Notes: generated from the sequence alone by a model not told the origin. A stretch of 64,000 bases of DNA from Williamsia serinedens (GCF_024171725.1 NZ_JAMTCG010000002.1:62001-126000); one strand, 5' to 3'; numbered from the stretch's first letter, positions 33,715 through 43,900 are shown. A program made the numbers and translations.

Positions 33715-34182
33715 TCAGCCCTCGGCGAGCTCCGTCCCGTAGCGGCGGATCGCGTCGATGAGGACGCCGAAGACACGGTGGGCGGTGGCCAGGTCGTCGT
33801 CGGCGACGTCGGCGAGTGCGGCGCGGGTCACGGCACCGAGCGGCCCGAAGAACTCCCGGGCCACCTCCATGCCGTGGTCGTCGTAGCGGAGGATCACGCG
33901 ACGACGGTCCGTCGGGTGCGGCTCGCGCCGGATGTGGCCCGAGGCGATCATCCGCTCGACGAGGTAGGTCATCGCCGCCGACGACATCCCCAGCGACGCC
34001 CCCAGCTTGCCGACGGTCAGCGGATCGCCGTCGACATCGGCGACCATGATCCGCAGCAGGGCCTGGAAGTCGTTGGCCGAGAGATCATGCCGCGTGGCGA
34101 ACGCCCGACCGATCTGCTCCGAGGCCGCCGACAGCGCACGCATGTCCGACGCCATCGCCGACTCCAGCTCCGCCCTGTCCAC
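33715..34182 (-). CDS. MarR family regulator of the divergent MMPL gene
   Basis: A 155-residue MarR protein with the winged helix at residues 55-100 (LTVGKLGASLGMSSAAMTYLVERMIASGHI, then PTDRRRVILRY, the wing). GTG start at 34182. It is divergent from the MMPL gene at 34253, with two palindromic sites between them, so it most likely represses both. Confidence 0.9.
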   Translation of the reverse strand: MDRAELESAMASDMRALSAASEQIGRAFATRHDLSANDFQALLRIMVADVDGDPLTVGKLGASLGMSSAAMTYLVERMIASGHIRREPHPTDRRRVILRYDDHGMEVAREFFGPLGAVTRAALADVADDDLATAHRVFGVLIDAIRRYGTELAEG

Positions 34183-34213
34183 GGTGAGAGCCTACGTCGG
34201 ATCCCTCGATATC

Positions 34214-34240
34214 TCAGTTGCTGAACGATTCAGTTTCTGA
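34214..34240. promoter_or_regulatory. Paired MarR operator sites
   Basis: Two near-identical palindromes, TCAGTTGCTGA (34214-34224) and TCAGTTTCTGA (34230-34240), both TCAG-N3-CTGA, spaced 16 bases centre to centre, in the 70-base marR/MMPL gap. Confidence 0.7.
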
Positions 34241-34252
34241 GAGAGTTGGCCC

Positions 34253-36352
34253 ATGGCCGCCGCATGGGATCGTTTCTCCGCCCTCGTGACAGGGCGACGT
34301 TCGTGGATCGTCGGGCTCGTCGTCCTGTTCCTCGGCATCGGTGTGATGGGCGGCCTCGGGAGCAGTTCGTCGTCCGACGACTCGCCGAACTCGCTGCCCG
34401 ACTCGGCACAGTCGGCCCGCATCGACGACTACCTGTCGCGTTTCCCCGACGCGGAGGTCACCTCGGCGATCCTCGTCGTCGACAGGACCGACGGCGCCGC
34501 GCTCACCGAGGCCGATCGCACGGCCGTCGCGCAGGCCCGCGAGCGGATGCTCGCCACCGACCGCGCGACGTCGGCCGACGCATCGGGACCGCCTCTCGTC
34601 GTCTCCCCCGACGGACAGGCCGCGATCGCGACCGTGCCGGTGTCGTCGGAGATCAGCGGGTTCACCCTCCGCGACACCGTCGACCGCCTGCGCACCGCCG
34701 CCGACACGGGCCTCCCCGCCGACCTCACCGCGCACGTGACCGGTGGACCCGCGTTCGCCGCCGACATCGCCAACTCCTTCTCGGGCGCGAACGTGACGCT
34801 CCTGGCCGTGACCGCGCTCGTGGTGGCGCTGCTGCTGATCGCCACCTACCGGTCACCCGTGTTGTGGCTGGTCCCGCTGATCGTGGTGGCCGTCGCCGAC
34901 CGCGTCGCGTCGACGGTGGGCGGCGCGGTGGCCGAGGCGACCGGCCTGGCGTTCGACGGCTCGACGTCGGGGATCACCAGCGTCCTCGTGTTCGGCGCCG
35001 GCACGAACTACGCGCTGCTGATCATCTCCCGCTACCGCGAGGAACTGCGCCGTCGCACCGATCACCGGGACGCCCTGCGCCACGCCGTCCGTCGAGCCGG
35101 CCCCGCCGTGCTCGCGAGCAACGTGACGGTGGTCCTCGCCCTGCTGACGCTGCTGTTCGCCGCTCTGCCGAGCACCCGCAGTCTCGGCGCCGCGGCCGCG
35201 TCGGGACTGCTGCTGGCGATGGCGTTCGCGCTGGTCGTCCTGCCGCCGGCGCTGAGCCTGTTCGGGCGCAAACTGTTCTGGCCATTCATCCCCCGTGTCG
35301 ACGAGTCCCTGTCCGTGGATGACGCCGACCTCCACGCCACCGGCGCGTGGCATCGCATCGCCGCCGCTGTGGTGGCCCATCCGACGCGGTCGCTCTCGAC
35401 GGCGGTCGTCGTCCTGATCGTCTGCGCGACCGGCTTCCTCGGCACGTCGATCGGCCTCAGCCAGACCGAGCAGTTCCGGGTCTCCGCGGACTCGGTGACG
35501 GGCTTCGACGTGCTCGACGAGCACTTCCCCGCCGGCCAGTCCGATCCGACCACCGTCGTCGCCCGGTCCTCGGCGGCCGAATCGGTGACCGCGGCACTGC
35601 GTGGCACGCCCGGCGTGCAGTCGGTGACACAGACCGGCACGTCACCCGACGGCTACACGCGATGGAGTGTCGTGCTGACCTCGGCACCCGCGTCCGACGG
35701 GGCGTTCGACTCGATCAGCGCGATGCGCGATCGCCTCGCCGCGACCCCCGGCACCGACGCGCTGGTGGGCGGCAGCGACGCCCGTGCCCTCGACACCCGC
35801 GACGCGGCCGCCGACGACCGCCTGCTGGTCATCCCGTTGATCCTCGCGGTCGTGCTCGTCGTGCTCTACGTCCTGCTGCGGTCGGCACTCGCGCCGATCC
35901 TGCTGGTCCTCGCGACGGTCTTGTCCACAGTCGCGGCCATCGGCCTGGGCACGTTCGTCGGCGTGCACGTCTTCGGGTTCCCCGCCCTCGACAACAACAC
36001 CGTCCTGTTCGCGTTCCTGTTCCTCGTCGCCCTCGGTGTCGACTACACGATCTTCCTGGTCACCCGGGCCCGCGAGGAGAGTGCGCGCCATCGCGTCCCG
36101 GAGGCGATGACCCGGGCCGTCGCGGCGACGGGCGGTGTCATCACCAGCGCCGGCATCGTCCTCGCTGCGGTGTTCGCGGTGCTCGGGGTGCTGCCGCTCA
36201 TCACGCTGACGCAGCTCGGCATCATCGTCGGGCTCGGCATCCTGCTGGACACCTTCGTGGTGCGGACCGTCGTGGTCCCCGCCCTGTTCACGCTCGTCGG
36301 TGAACGGATCTGGTGGCCCACTCCCCCACGGGAGCCCGTCTCGCTACGCTGA
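34253..36352 (+). CDS. MMPL family RND transporter
   Basis: A 699-residue transporter with two repeats of membrane helices and two periplasmic loops. The segments [18 protein letters not shown] (near 245) and [17 protein letters not shown] (near 595) are the paired proton-relay helices; in the first, the usual Asp of the DY pair is Asn. ATG at 34253. Divergent from a MarR gene, so probably an inducible exporter of a lipid or a toxic compound. An SDR gene begins 5 bases after its stop and may be co-transcribed. Confidence 0.9.
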   Translation: MAAAWDRFSALVTGRRSWIVGLVVLFLGIGVMGGLGSSSSSDDSPNSLPDSAQSARIDDYLSRFPDAEVTSAILVVDRTDGAALTEADRTAVAQARERMLATDRATSADASGPPLVVSPDGQAAIATVPVSSEISGFTLRDTVDRLRTAADTGLPADLTAHVTGGPAFAADIANSFSGANVTLLAVTALVVALLLIATYRSPVLWLVPLIVVAVADRVASTVGGAVAEATGLAFDGSTSGITSVLVFGAGTNYALLIISRYREELRRRTDHRDALRHAVRRAGPAVLASNVTVVLALLTLLFAALPSTRSLGAAAASGLLLAMAFALVVLPPALSLFGRKLFWPFIPRVDESLSVDDADLHATGAWHRIAAAVVAHPTRSLSTAVVVLIVCATGFLGTSIGLSQTEQFRVSADSVTGFDVLDEHFPAGQSDPTTVVARSSAAESVTAALRGTPGVQSVTQTGTSPDGYTRWSVVLTSAPASDGAFDSISAMRDRLAATPGTDALVGGSDARALDTRDAAADDRLLVIPLILAVVLVVLYVLLRSALAPILLVLATVLSTVAAIGLGTFVGVHVFGFPALDNNTVLFAFLFLVALGVDYTIFLVTRAREESARHRVPEAMTRAVAATGGVITSAGIVLAAVFAVLGVLPLITLTQLGIIVGLGILLDTFVVRTVVVPALFTLVGERIWWPTPPREPVSLR

Positions 36353-36357
36353 CGCGC

Positions 36358-37170
36358 ATGAGCGAAACGAGAACACGTTCTATTCTCGACCGGTTCCGCC
36401 TCGACGGCCGTGCCGCGGTGGTCACGGGCGCGGGCCGCGGTCTCGGGGCGGCGATCGCGGTCGCCTTCGCCGAGGCGGGCGCCGACGTCGTCATCTCCTC
36501 GCGGACGGCCGAGCAGCTCGACGAGGTGGCCGAGCAGATCCGCGCCACGGGTCGTCGTGCCGTCACCGTCCCCGCCGACCTGAGCGACCCGGAGGTGACC
36601 GCGGGCCTCGCCGCGACGGCCGAGGCGGAGTTCGGTCGCCTCGACATCGTCGTGAACAACGTGGGCGGGACGTTCCCGCGGGCTCTGCTCGAGACGTCCG
36701 CGTCGTCGCTGGAGAAGGCGTTCCGGTTCAACGTCGCCACCGCGCACGCCCTCACCTGCGCGGCCGTACCGTTGATGCTCCGCAACGACACCGGCGGGTC
36801 GATCATCAACATCACCTCGACGATGGGCCGACTGCCCGGGCGCGGGTACGCGGCCTACGGCACCGCGAAAGCCGCTCTCGCGCACTACACCCGCCTGGCC
36901 GCCGAGGATCTCGCGCCGCGGGTCCGGGTCAACGGCATCGCGCCGGGATCGATCGCCACCTCGGCGCTCGAGATCGTCACCGGCGACGACACGATGCGGA
37001 CCGCCCTGGAGGGCGCCACCCCGCTGCAGCGGATCGGCGACCCGGCCGAGATCGCCGCGGCCGCGGTGTATCTCGCCTCGGATGCCGGCGCCTACTCGAC
37101 GGGCAAGATCCTCGAGATCGACGGCGGCCTGATCAAGCCGAACATGGACCTCGGCCTGCCGGATCTCTGA
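36358..37170 (+). CDS. Short-chain dehydrogenase/reductase
   Basis: A 270-residue classical SDR from ATG 36358 (MSETRTRS). [10 protein letters not shown] is the cofactor motif near residue 21, NNVGG replaces NNAG near 100, and the catalytic Ser/Tyr/Lys are in INITSTMG and [11 protein letters not shown] near 163. The C-terminal motif [12 protein letters not shown] closes the fold. It may be co-transcribed with the MMPL gene, or run from its own promoter, since a palindromic site lies over its first codons. Substrate unknown; steroid or hydroxyacyl substrates are possible. Confidence 0.85.
   Translation: MSETRTRSILDRFRLDGRAAVVTGAGRGLGAAIAVAFAEAGADVVISSRTAEQLDEVAEQIRATGRRAVTVPADLSDPEVTAGLAATAEAEFGRLDIVVNNVGGTFPRALLETSASSLEKAFRFNVATAHALTCAAVPLMLRNDTGGSIINITSTMGRLPGRGYAAYGTAKAALAHYTRLAAEDLAPRVRVNGIAPGSIATSALEIVTGDDTMRTALEGATPLQRIGDPAEIAAAAVYLASDAGAYSTGKILEIDGGLIKPNMDLGLPDL
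36369..36382. promoter_or_regulatory. TetR-type palindrome, KstR-like
   Basis: GAGAACACGTTCTA fits the KstR consensus TnnAACnnGTTnnA at all fixed positions but the first. It also lies within the arms CGAGAA...TTCTCG (36368-36388). It is inside the SDR coding region at codons 4-9, which is unusual and lowers confidence. Confidence 0.4.
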
Positions 37171-37179
37171 TCCCGACGC

Positions 37180-37797
37180 TCAGTCGAACGCGTGCTCGTC
37201 GATGCGCTTGCCGCCGGCGAGACCGTGCCACCCCATCTGCACCATGATGTCGGCGGCGGTGTCGAGGTCGATGTCGCCCTCGGAGATCCGATCGGCCACC
37301 GCCTCGCCCGCCCCCACCAGGGCGACGGCCATCAGCTCGAACTCGCGGTCGGTCGCGCGCTCGACGGTGGTGCCGCGGCGCAGGAGGTCCGCGATCATCT
37401 CGATCAGCCGCGCCCGACTGGCCGCGATGAGACCGGCGAACGCGGCCTGCCCGGTGGCGACGCGGTAGAGCACGCGCCAGGAGTCACGGTTGGCGTCGAC
37501 GAACCGGAGGAACTCGTAGATCACGGTGCGCGCCTGGTCCCGCTGGCGCAGGCGCGGGTCGAACCCGATCGTCATCGCGTCGATGAAGCGGGCGCCCTCG
37601 CGGTTGAGACACGCGGCGAACAGTTCGTCCTTCGACCCGTGGTAGAGGTACAGCATCGGCTTGCTGATGTCCGCCGCGGCCGCGATCGCGTCCATCGACG
37701 TCTCGCGGAAGCCCTTCTCGGCGAACACCTTGACCGCCGCGTCGAGCATCTGCTGCTCACGGACTGCGCGGGGCAGCCGCTTCGTCCCTCCCGGCAT
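37180..37797 (-). CDS. TetR family regulator, candidate controller of fadA2/fabG4
   Basis: A 205-residue TetR protein. The helix-turn-helix is at residues 15-62 (MLDAAVKVFAEKGFRETSMDAIAAAADISKPMLYLYHGSKDELF). Convergent with the SDR gene, 9 bases apart. Its own promoter carries CTTACCAGGCAGTAAG, the same CTTAC-N6-GTAAG design found in the fadA2/fabG4 divergent promoter 9 kb away, so a fatty-acid-responsive role is inferred. From memory a TetR gene (Rv0238) lies between the same neighbours in M. tuberculosis. Confidence 0.9.
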   Translation of the reverse strand: MPGGTKRLPRAVREQQMLDAAVKVFAEKGFRETSMDAIAAAADISKPMLYLYHGSKDELFAACLNREGARFIDAMTIGFDPRLRQRDQARTVIYEFLRFVDANRDSWRVLYRVATGQAAFAGLIAASRARLIEMIADLLRRGTTVERATDREFELMAVALVGAGEAVADRISEGDIDLDTAADIMVQMGWHGLAGGKRIDEHAFD

Positions 37798-37848
37798 GGT
37801 CCACCGCCTCTCACCCGCTCGCGGCCCGGCGCAACCGGACCGACCTAC

Positions 37849-37868
37849 AACTTACCAGGCAGTAAGTT
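37849..37868. promoter_or_regulatory. TetR operator (autoregulatory)
   Basis: Arms AACTTAC (37849-37855) and GTAAGTT (37862-37868) with spacer CAGGCA, 51 bases before the TetR start. Shares CTTAC-N6-GTAAG with 28566-28581, and both copies continue into AGTAAGTTA. Confidence 0.75.
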
Positions 37869-37890
37869 AGCGGCGCGAGAACGGCACGGA

Positions 37891-38508
37891 TCAGTCCGCC
37901 GACCCCACCCCGGCGTCGCGCGGGAGACCGCCACGGTGATGGACCGCGTTGAGCGCGGCCGCGACGGTCGTCGCGACGATCCCCTCGTCGACCGGGCCCA
38001 GCGCCGGTAACAGGGTGCGCAGCATCAGGGGCCCGATCAGCAGGTCGGCGACCTGCTCGACGTTCTGGCCCACCTCGATGTCGCCGCGGGCGGCGGCCTG
38101 GTCCACGGCGGTGGCGACCGCGGCGCGACGGGGCGCCATGACGTCGTCGAGCAGTCGGGTCCGCAGGGCGTCGTTGCGGGAGCTCTCCTCGATGAGCCCG
38201 GGCAGCGCCTTGACGACGAGCGGATCGGTGAAGAAGGCGACCTGGGCCTGCTGGATGCGGCGCAGGTCGGTGGGCAGATCCCCCGAGTCCACGACCGGGT
38301 CGAACACGAGTCGGGAACTGACGGCCGCGGAGACGATCTGCGCGAGGGATGCGTACCGGCGATAGACGGCCGGTCGTGTGGTGCCCGCGGCCCGGGCGAC
38401 CGCGTCGATGGTGGTGGCGCCGTACCCGTTCTCGACGACCATCCGCGCCGCCTCGTCGAGGATGGCGTCGTCGATCGACGAATCTCTAGGCCGGCCGGTA
38501 TTGACCAT
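37891..38508 (-). CDS. TetR family regulator
   Basis: A 205-residue TetR protein, ATG at 38508 (MVNTGRPRDSS). The helix-turn-helix covers about residues 15-60 (ILDEAARMVVENGYGATTIDAVARAAGTTRPAVYRRYASLAQIV), followed by a TetR_C-like helical domain. A perfect palindrome directly upstream suggests autoregulation. It differs in sequence and in operator from the neighbouring TetR. Target unknown; the small membrane gene at 38615 is divergent and could be one. Confidence 0.9.
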   Translation of the reverse strand: MVNTGRPRDSSIDDAILDEAARMVVENGYGATTIDAVARAAGTTRPAVYRRYASLAQIVSAAVSSRLVFDPVVDSGDLPTDLRRIQQAQVAFFTDPLVVKALPGLIEESSRNDALRTRLLDDVMAPRRAAVATAVDQAAARGDIEVGQNVEQVADLLIGPLMLRTLLPALGPVDEGIVATTVAAALNAVHHRGGLPRDAGVGSAD

Positions 38509-38514
38509 CAAACA

Positions 38515-38527
38515 TTACAGACTGTAA
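38515..38527. promoter_or_regulatory. Palindromic operator before TetR gene
   Basis: TTACAG-A-CTGTAA, perfect arms, 7-19 bases before the ATG at 38508. Confidence 0.65.
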
Positions 38528-38614
38528 CGTAACGTGGCATGAGGACGAGAGTAGCAGCGCAGGGGGTCGCCTGTCTCGGGGGGCGCTGCGCTCTCGATCG
38601 GATGGGGGAGTCCG

Positions 38615-38806
38615 ATGGGTGAGGCCGTGTTGTGGGTGTTGATCGTCGTGTCTGTCGCGGTGATGACGTCCATCTGCACGATCACGCTCCTCGTCATCTC
38701 GCGCCTTCGGGACCCGGGGGGGGATCCCGACGGAGCGGGAAACCATGTCGACTGGCCTCTGCCGATCGACTTGGCGTCCGCGGAGACGCGGGCACTACGC
38801 GACTGA
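38615..38806 (+). CDS. Small single-pass membrane protein
   Basis: A 63-residue protein, ATG at 38615 preceded by GGGGGAG (38603-38609). One membrane helix (VLWVLIVVSVAVMTSICTITLLVI, residues 5-28) then a charged 35-residue tail. No family recognised. Divergent from the TetR gene at 37891. The stop lies inside the structured region described at 38788-38875. Confidence 0.6.
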   Translation: MGEAVLWVLIVVSVAVMTSICTITLLVISRLRDPGGDPDGAGNHVDWPLPIDLASAETRALRD

Positions 38807-38875
38807 CGAACGGTTTTTACGTGGGGTATTCCGTTCGTCGGGCAGCCGGGGGGCTGTCGACCGCGTAGTGCCCGC
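38788..38875. other. Predicted three-way-junction fold between convergent genes
   Basis: Outer perfect 14-bp stem GCGGGCACTACGCG (38788-38801) with 38862-38875; inside it two hairpins, GACGAACGG (38805-38813) with 38831-38839, and CAGCC (38843-38847) with 38852-38856. A T5 run (38814-38818) lies in the first loop. The fold overlaps the stop of the small membrane protein and ends 26 bases before the stop of the convergent lipoprotein gene. It may be a bidirectional terminator or part of a small RNA. Confidence 0.65.
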
Positions 38876-38900
38876 GCGGACCACCGGGTCCACGCGGCAC

Positions 38901-40091
38901 TCAGCAACCACCCGTCGTGCGCAGGACGCGTTCGACGGAGTCGTCGACACGCGTGGTCGTGATGCGACCGCTACGCACCGCCGTCGTCAGCCCGTCGAGG
39001 ACCGACGGCACCGCCGACGTCGTCAACCAGAGGGCCAGGTCCGCGCCGGCCTCGATCGCCCGGGTGACCGCCTCGACGATCCCGTAGCGCGCAGAGATCG
39101 CCGCCATCCCGCTCAGATCGTCGGTGAAGATCGGCCCGTCGAACGGCCGACCGCCGTAGCCGACACCCGTGCGGAGCATGCGCATCGCCGCGGGCGAGAT
39201 GCTCGCCGGCAGTTCGTCACCGGTCAGCCCGGGCACGATCAGATGGCCGACCATGACGCCGGTCGCCGGCGGACCCGCGGGCCCCGGCAGCAAGGTCCGG
39301 TAGGGCACGAGGTCGTCGGTGCGCAGCTGCGACAGCGGCGGAGTCCGCACCGTGCCGGTGTGCGAGTCTCCCGAGCCGTGCCCGTGACCGGGGAAGTGCT
39401 TGAACACCGGCATGATCCCGGCGTCCCGCAGCCCGTTCGCGAACGCCGCCGCGTACCTCGCCACCGTCGCCGGGTCGTCGGAGAAGGACCGGTCACCGAT
39501 CACCGTGTCGTCGGGCTGATCGCTGACGTCGGCGTCCGGGGCCAGGTCGACGGTGATGCCGAGTCGCCTCATCCCCTCCCCCGTCCGGCGGGCGATCGCG
39601 CGGACCTCTGCCGGCGTCGACGTCCGGGCCAGGTCACGCGCAGAGGGGCTGTCGATGCCGAGGTCGGCCAGGCGTGAGACCCGCCCGCCTTCCTGGTCGA
39701 TGGTGACCAGCACCGGCCGCGGTCCCGACCGCGCGATCGACCGCAGGCGTCCGTCGGCGTAGATCGACGGGTCGGTGCTGCTCTGCAGGAAGATGCCGCC
39801 GACGTGTTGGTCGCGGACGACCCGCAGCGCGTCTGACGGCCCCGTGACACCGACGACGAGCAGCGACGCCAGCTTGTCGCGCAGGCTCATCCCCGCGATC
39901 GTCGACGCGCACCGGGCCGAGGCGACCGGGGAGGCCGCGGCGGTCGATGACGCCGCGCTCGACGTCGTGCCGGTCGGTGCCGCGGAGGTGCTCTCCACCC
40001 CCGCGGGCTGCGTCGGCGAGCACGCGGTCGCAGCGATCGCGACGAGGCAGAGGGCGGCGGTCCGCAGACGTCGGCGTCGATCCCAGGACAT
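38901..40091 (-). CDS. lpqI: GH3 beta-N-acetylglucosaminidase lipoprotein (NagZ/LpqI-like)
   Basis: A 396-residue exported lipoprotein. Start ATG at 40091 (MSWDRRRRLR); the signal peptide ends in the lipobox IAATAC near residue 25, then a Ser/Thr/Ala linker. The GH3 barrel follows: IDQEGGRVSRL near 130, the NagZ loop KHFPGHGHGSGDSH near 225 (Asp-His dyad) and the nucleophile region IFTDDLSGMAAI near 303. Cleaves N-acetylglucosamine from muropeptides at the cell surface, as LpqI does in mycobacterial wall recycling. Two genes from aftD, as in M. tuberculosis (Rv0237). Confidence 0.9.
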   Translation of the reverse strand: MSWDRRRRLRTAALCLVAIAATACSPTQPAGVESTSAAPTGTTSSAASSTAAASPVASARCASTIAGMSLRDKLASLLVVGVTGPSDALRVVRDQHVGGIFLQSSTDPSIYADGRLRSIARSGPRPVLVTIDQEGGRVSRLADLGIDSPSARDLARTSTPAEVRAIARRTGEGMRRLGITVDLAPDADVSDQPDDTVIGDRSFSDDPATVARYAAAFANGLRDAGIMPVFKHFPGHGHGSGDSHTGTVRTPPLSQLRTDDLVPYRTLLPGPAGPPATGVMVGHLIVPGLTGDELPASISPAAMRMLRTGVGYGGRPFDGPIFTDDLSGMAAISARYGIVEAVTRAIEAGADLALWLTTSAVPSVLDGLTTAVRSGRITTTRVDDSVERVLRTTGGC

Positions 40092-40185
40092 GCCGAGCAG
40101 TCTCGCACGGGTCACGACAACCGCCCCCGAGCAGGGCATATCGGACTATCCTGGGCGCCGGGGGCCGCCCGAGAGGAGTCCCGCG

Positions 40186-40722
40186 ATGAGCACCGGAGAT
40201 GCGACCGCCGACCTGATCATGATCGCCTACGACGGGTCCGAGAACGCCGACCGCGCGATCGATCACGCCGCCCGTTTCCTCGCCGGGCGGCGCGCCGTCG
40301 TCGTGACCGCCTGGGAGACCGGCACCCACCAGTCGGCCCGCCTGTCGAGTGCGGCCGGGATGCAGCCGATGTTCGCCGCGGGTGTCGACACCGAGGTGGA
40401 CGACCTCCTGCGCGAGGAGGCCCAGCGCATCGTGGATGCCGGTGTGGCGCGCGCCCGGGCGGGCGGACTCGACGCCGACGGGCACCTCGCCGAGGTGTCG
40501 ACCACCGTGTGGGGCGCGCTGGTCGAGGCGGCCGACGATCTCGGCGCCGCGGTACTGGTCACCGGGACCCGCGGGGCGTCGGGCCTGCGGGCGCTGCTGC
40601 ACAGCTCCGTGGCCGAGGCGGTGCTGCGTCACTGCAGTCGACCGGTGCTGGTGGTACCGGCGAGTTGCGCCGACCGACGAGACCCGGTGCGGGCAGGGGC
40701 GGATGGTAGCTTGACCCCATGA
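40186..40722 (+). CDS. Universal stress protein
   Basis: A 178-residue single USP domain from ATG 40186 with GAGAGGAG before it. Opening strand DLIMIAYDGSENADRAID, and the nucleotide-binding loop GTRGASGLRALLHSSVAE near residue 127 (G-x2-G-x9-G/S type), so it probably binds ATP. The end overlaps the DUF2613 gene by 4 bases (ATGA), which couples it to the aftD cluster. Confidence 0.9.
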   Translation: MSTGDATADLIMIAYDGSENADRAIDHAARFLAGRRAVVVTAWETGTHQSARLSSAAGMQPMFAAGVDTEVDDLLREEAQRIVDAGVARARAGGLDADGHLAEVSTTVWGALVEAADDLGAAVLVTGTRGASGLRALLHSSVAEAVLRHCSRPVLVVPASCADRRDPVRAGADGSLTP

Positions 40723-40919
40723 CCGACAACCGCCTCATCGCCGGAGCCGTGGCCGGGATCATGGGCGTCATCGTGGCCATTGCGGTCGTCTTCCTGGGCG
40801 GGTTCCTCGCCTCCGACGACACGCCGTCCACGTCGGTCAACAGCTTCAACGCCGACAACGGGTTCGTGAAGGGCTCGGTCGACTACGGCACCCGCGACAA
40901 CGCCGGCGTCCGGAACTGA
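40719..40919 (+). CDS. DUF2613 small membrane protein next to aftD
   Basis: A 66-residue protein with one N-terminal membrane helix (LIAGAVAGIMGVIVAIAVVFLGGFLA) and a polar outer tail with NADNGFVKGSVDYGTR. This is the DUF2613 type; from memory Rv0236A in M. tuberculosis lies directly beside aftD. Its ATG overlaps the USP stop, and aftD starts 48 bases later. It may assist the arabinofuranosyltransferase; no direct evidence. Confidence 0.85.
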   Translation: MTDNRLIAGAVAGIMGVIVAIAVVFLGGFLASDDTPSTSVNSFNADNGFVKGSVDYGTRDNAGVRN

Positions 40920-40967
40920 GCTCATCGTGACATCGAGCGGAGCTCGGAACTGACTTCTGCCACCTCG

Positions 40968-43900
40968 GTGGCCGATCGTCTCGACGACGCACCGGCGGCC
41001 CCGCCCGCCTCCTCCCGTCTCTCCCGACGTGGCGTGCTGGTCGTCGCCGTCGTCTCGCTCGTCCTGAGCCTCGTGCAATCGCCCGGCCGCATCGCGGCCG
41101 ACACCAAGCTCGACCTCGCGATCGACCCGGCCGGATTCCTCGCCCGCGCACTGCATCTCTGGTCGAGCGAGGCCCCGATGGGCCAGGTGCAGAACCAGGC
41201 GTACGGCTACCTCTTCCCGCACGGCGCGTTCTTCCTCGTCGGTGACCTGATCGGCCTGCCCGCGTGGGTCACCCAGCGGCTGTGGTGGGCGGTGCTGCTC
41301 ACCGTCGGGGTGGTCGGCGTCGTCCGTCTCGCGGAGGCGCTGCGGATCGGGTCGCCCGGCTCCCGGGTGATCGCCGGCATCGCGTTCGCGATCAGTCCCC
41401 GTGTCCTCACCACGCTGGGGTCGATCTCGTCGGAGACGCTCCCGATGATGCTCGCGCCGTGGGTGCTGGTGCCCGTCGTCCTCGCGCTGAACCACGCGGT
41501 CCCGCCGCACTCGATGCGCCGGCTGGCCCTCGGATCCGCCTGCGCCGTCGCCCTCATGGGGGCGGTCAACGCCGTCGCGACCGCCGCCGCGTGCGGCGCG
41601 GCGATCGTCTGGTGGGCCTGCCATGTGCGGTTGCGGGGCCCCGGATCCCGACGGTGGCGGGTGTTCACCGGGTGGTGGGCGGTGGGGGCGGTCCTCGCCT
41701 GCGCGTGGTGGGCCGTACCGCTGCTGATCCTGTCGCGGGTGAGTCCCCCGTTCCTCGACTTCATCGAGTCGTCGCGGGTGACGACGCGGTGGACGTCGCT
41801 CGTCGAGGTGCTGCGCGGGACGAGTTCCTGGACGCCGTTCGTCTCGCCGGACCGTGTCGCGGGTGCCGTGCTGGTCTCGTCGCCGACGGCCGTGCTCGTC
41901 ACCGGGGCCGTCGCCGCCGCCGGACTCGCGGGCCTGGCGATGCGTTCCATGCCCGCTCGCGGTCGCCTCGTCACCGTCGGCGCGATCGGGCTCGTCCTGC
42001 TGTGCGCCGGGTTCGAGGGGCAGATCGGTTCTCCCGTGGCCGAACCCGTGCGGTCGTTCCTCGACGGCGCGGGCGCCCCGCTGCGCAACATCCACAAGCT
42101 CGACCCGATGATCCGCCTGCCGCTGGTCCTCGGCATCGCACACCTGCTGGCACGGATGCCGTTGCCCGGCACCGTCGATCGTCGTGTGGCACTGCGCTCG
42201 TTCGTCCACCCCGAGCGGTCGCGGACGGCGTCGGCGACCATCGTCTTCCTGCTCGTCCTCGCCGGCGCCGGGTCGTCGGCCTGGACCGGATCCCTGGCGC
42301 CCCAGGGGTCGTTCCGGTCGATCCCGGGTTATTGGCCCGCGGCCGCCCGGTGGCTGCAGCAGCACGCCGGCCCGTCGTCGACACCCTCCCGGGCGCTGGT
42401 GGTCCCGGGTGCGCCGTTCGCCTACCAGACATGGGGTTTCACCCGCGACGAACCGTTGCAGCCGCTGGCGACGACACCGTGGGCGGTCCGTGACGCGATC
42501 CCGCTGGTGCCGCCGGGGGCGATCCGCGCGATGGACTCGGTGCAACGTCAGATCGCCTCGGGCCGTCCGTCTCCCGGCCTCGCCGCCACGCTCGCGCAGC
42601 AGGGCATCGGCTACGTCGTGCTGCGCTCAGACCTGGCGCCGACGACGTCCCGGTCCGCCCGGCCGATCGTCGCGCGGCAGACCCTCGCCGGCTCACCGGG
42701 CCTGCGGGAGGTGGCGTCGTTCGGACCGCAGATCGGACCTCGCACGATCCGCGGCGTCGTCGGCGACGACGGTCTCGCGCCACCGATGACCGCGATCGAG
42801 ATCTGGTCGGTGACACCGGCCGTCGCCGGACAGGGGTTCGACGGCACCGGGCCGGGACTCGTCGACGTCGCGGCGATGCCCCGCGTGATCGGCGGCCCCG
42901 AGGCGATGGAGCGCCTGCAGGACCAGGCCGCCCGCGGGGCGGGACCCCCGATGGGACCGGCACTGCTCGAGGCCGACGCCCGCCGCGCGGGCCTGGCGGA
43001 CGTGCCGTCCGTCGTCACCGACACACCGGTGTCCCGCGAGACCGACTACGGCCGCGTCGACGACCACAGCTCGTCGGTCCGCGCACCCGACGACCGTCGG
43101 TCGACGCAGAACTCCGTGCCCGACTACCCCGTCGACGGCGCCGACCCCGTGACCGGACAGTGGTTGCTGGACGGGGTGCCCGACCAGGTGTCGGTGACCG
43201 CGTCCGGGTCGGCGTCCGACGCGACCCAGCTCGGTCAGACGTCGCCGGCCAACTCGCCCTCGGCTGCGTTCGACGGCGACCCGAACACCTCGTGGATCAG
43301 CCGCGACCTCGACGCCGCCGTCGGGCAGTGGCTCCAGGTGAACTTCGCCCGCCCCCGATCCGACCTGTCGGTCACCGTCACCCCGGGCCGGTCGCTCGGC
43401 CCCGCCGTCACCGGCCTGCTCATCTCGACGGAGGCGGGAACCGCGGTGGCCCAGGGGATCACGCCCGGCCAGCCCGTCACGGTCACCGCGCCCAGCGGTC
43501 CGACGCGGTGGGTGCAGGTGCGGGCCATCTCGACCGCGACCGGCCGCGCCGGCAGTCAGTTCGCCATCGCCGAGCTGCGCGTGAAGGACACTGGTACCGG
43601 CCGCGACCTCTCGATCACCCACCGGACGGTGCTGCCCGAACTGGCTGCGGGACAACCGGTGACGGGCTGGTCGCTGGGCCAGGACGGGTCGCGGACGGCG
43701 TGCGCGTCGGGCCCCGACATCACGCGGTGCTCGGCGGGCCTCGGCCTCGCGCCGGAGGAACCGGGGATCTTCGAACGCGTGATCTCGGTGCCGGCTCCGA
43801 CGTCGGTGACACCCCGGGTGTGGCTGCGGTCGTCGGCGGGCACCGCGCTCGACGACCTGCTGCGCGACCCGCGGTACGCCGCGGCGACCGGAACGTCGTC

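Noticed and set aside
35347-36303. Arg-rich open frame within the MMPL gene
   Set aside because: Shadow frame of the MMPL transporter; low-complexity Arg/Pro content.
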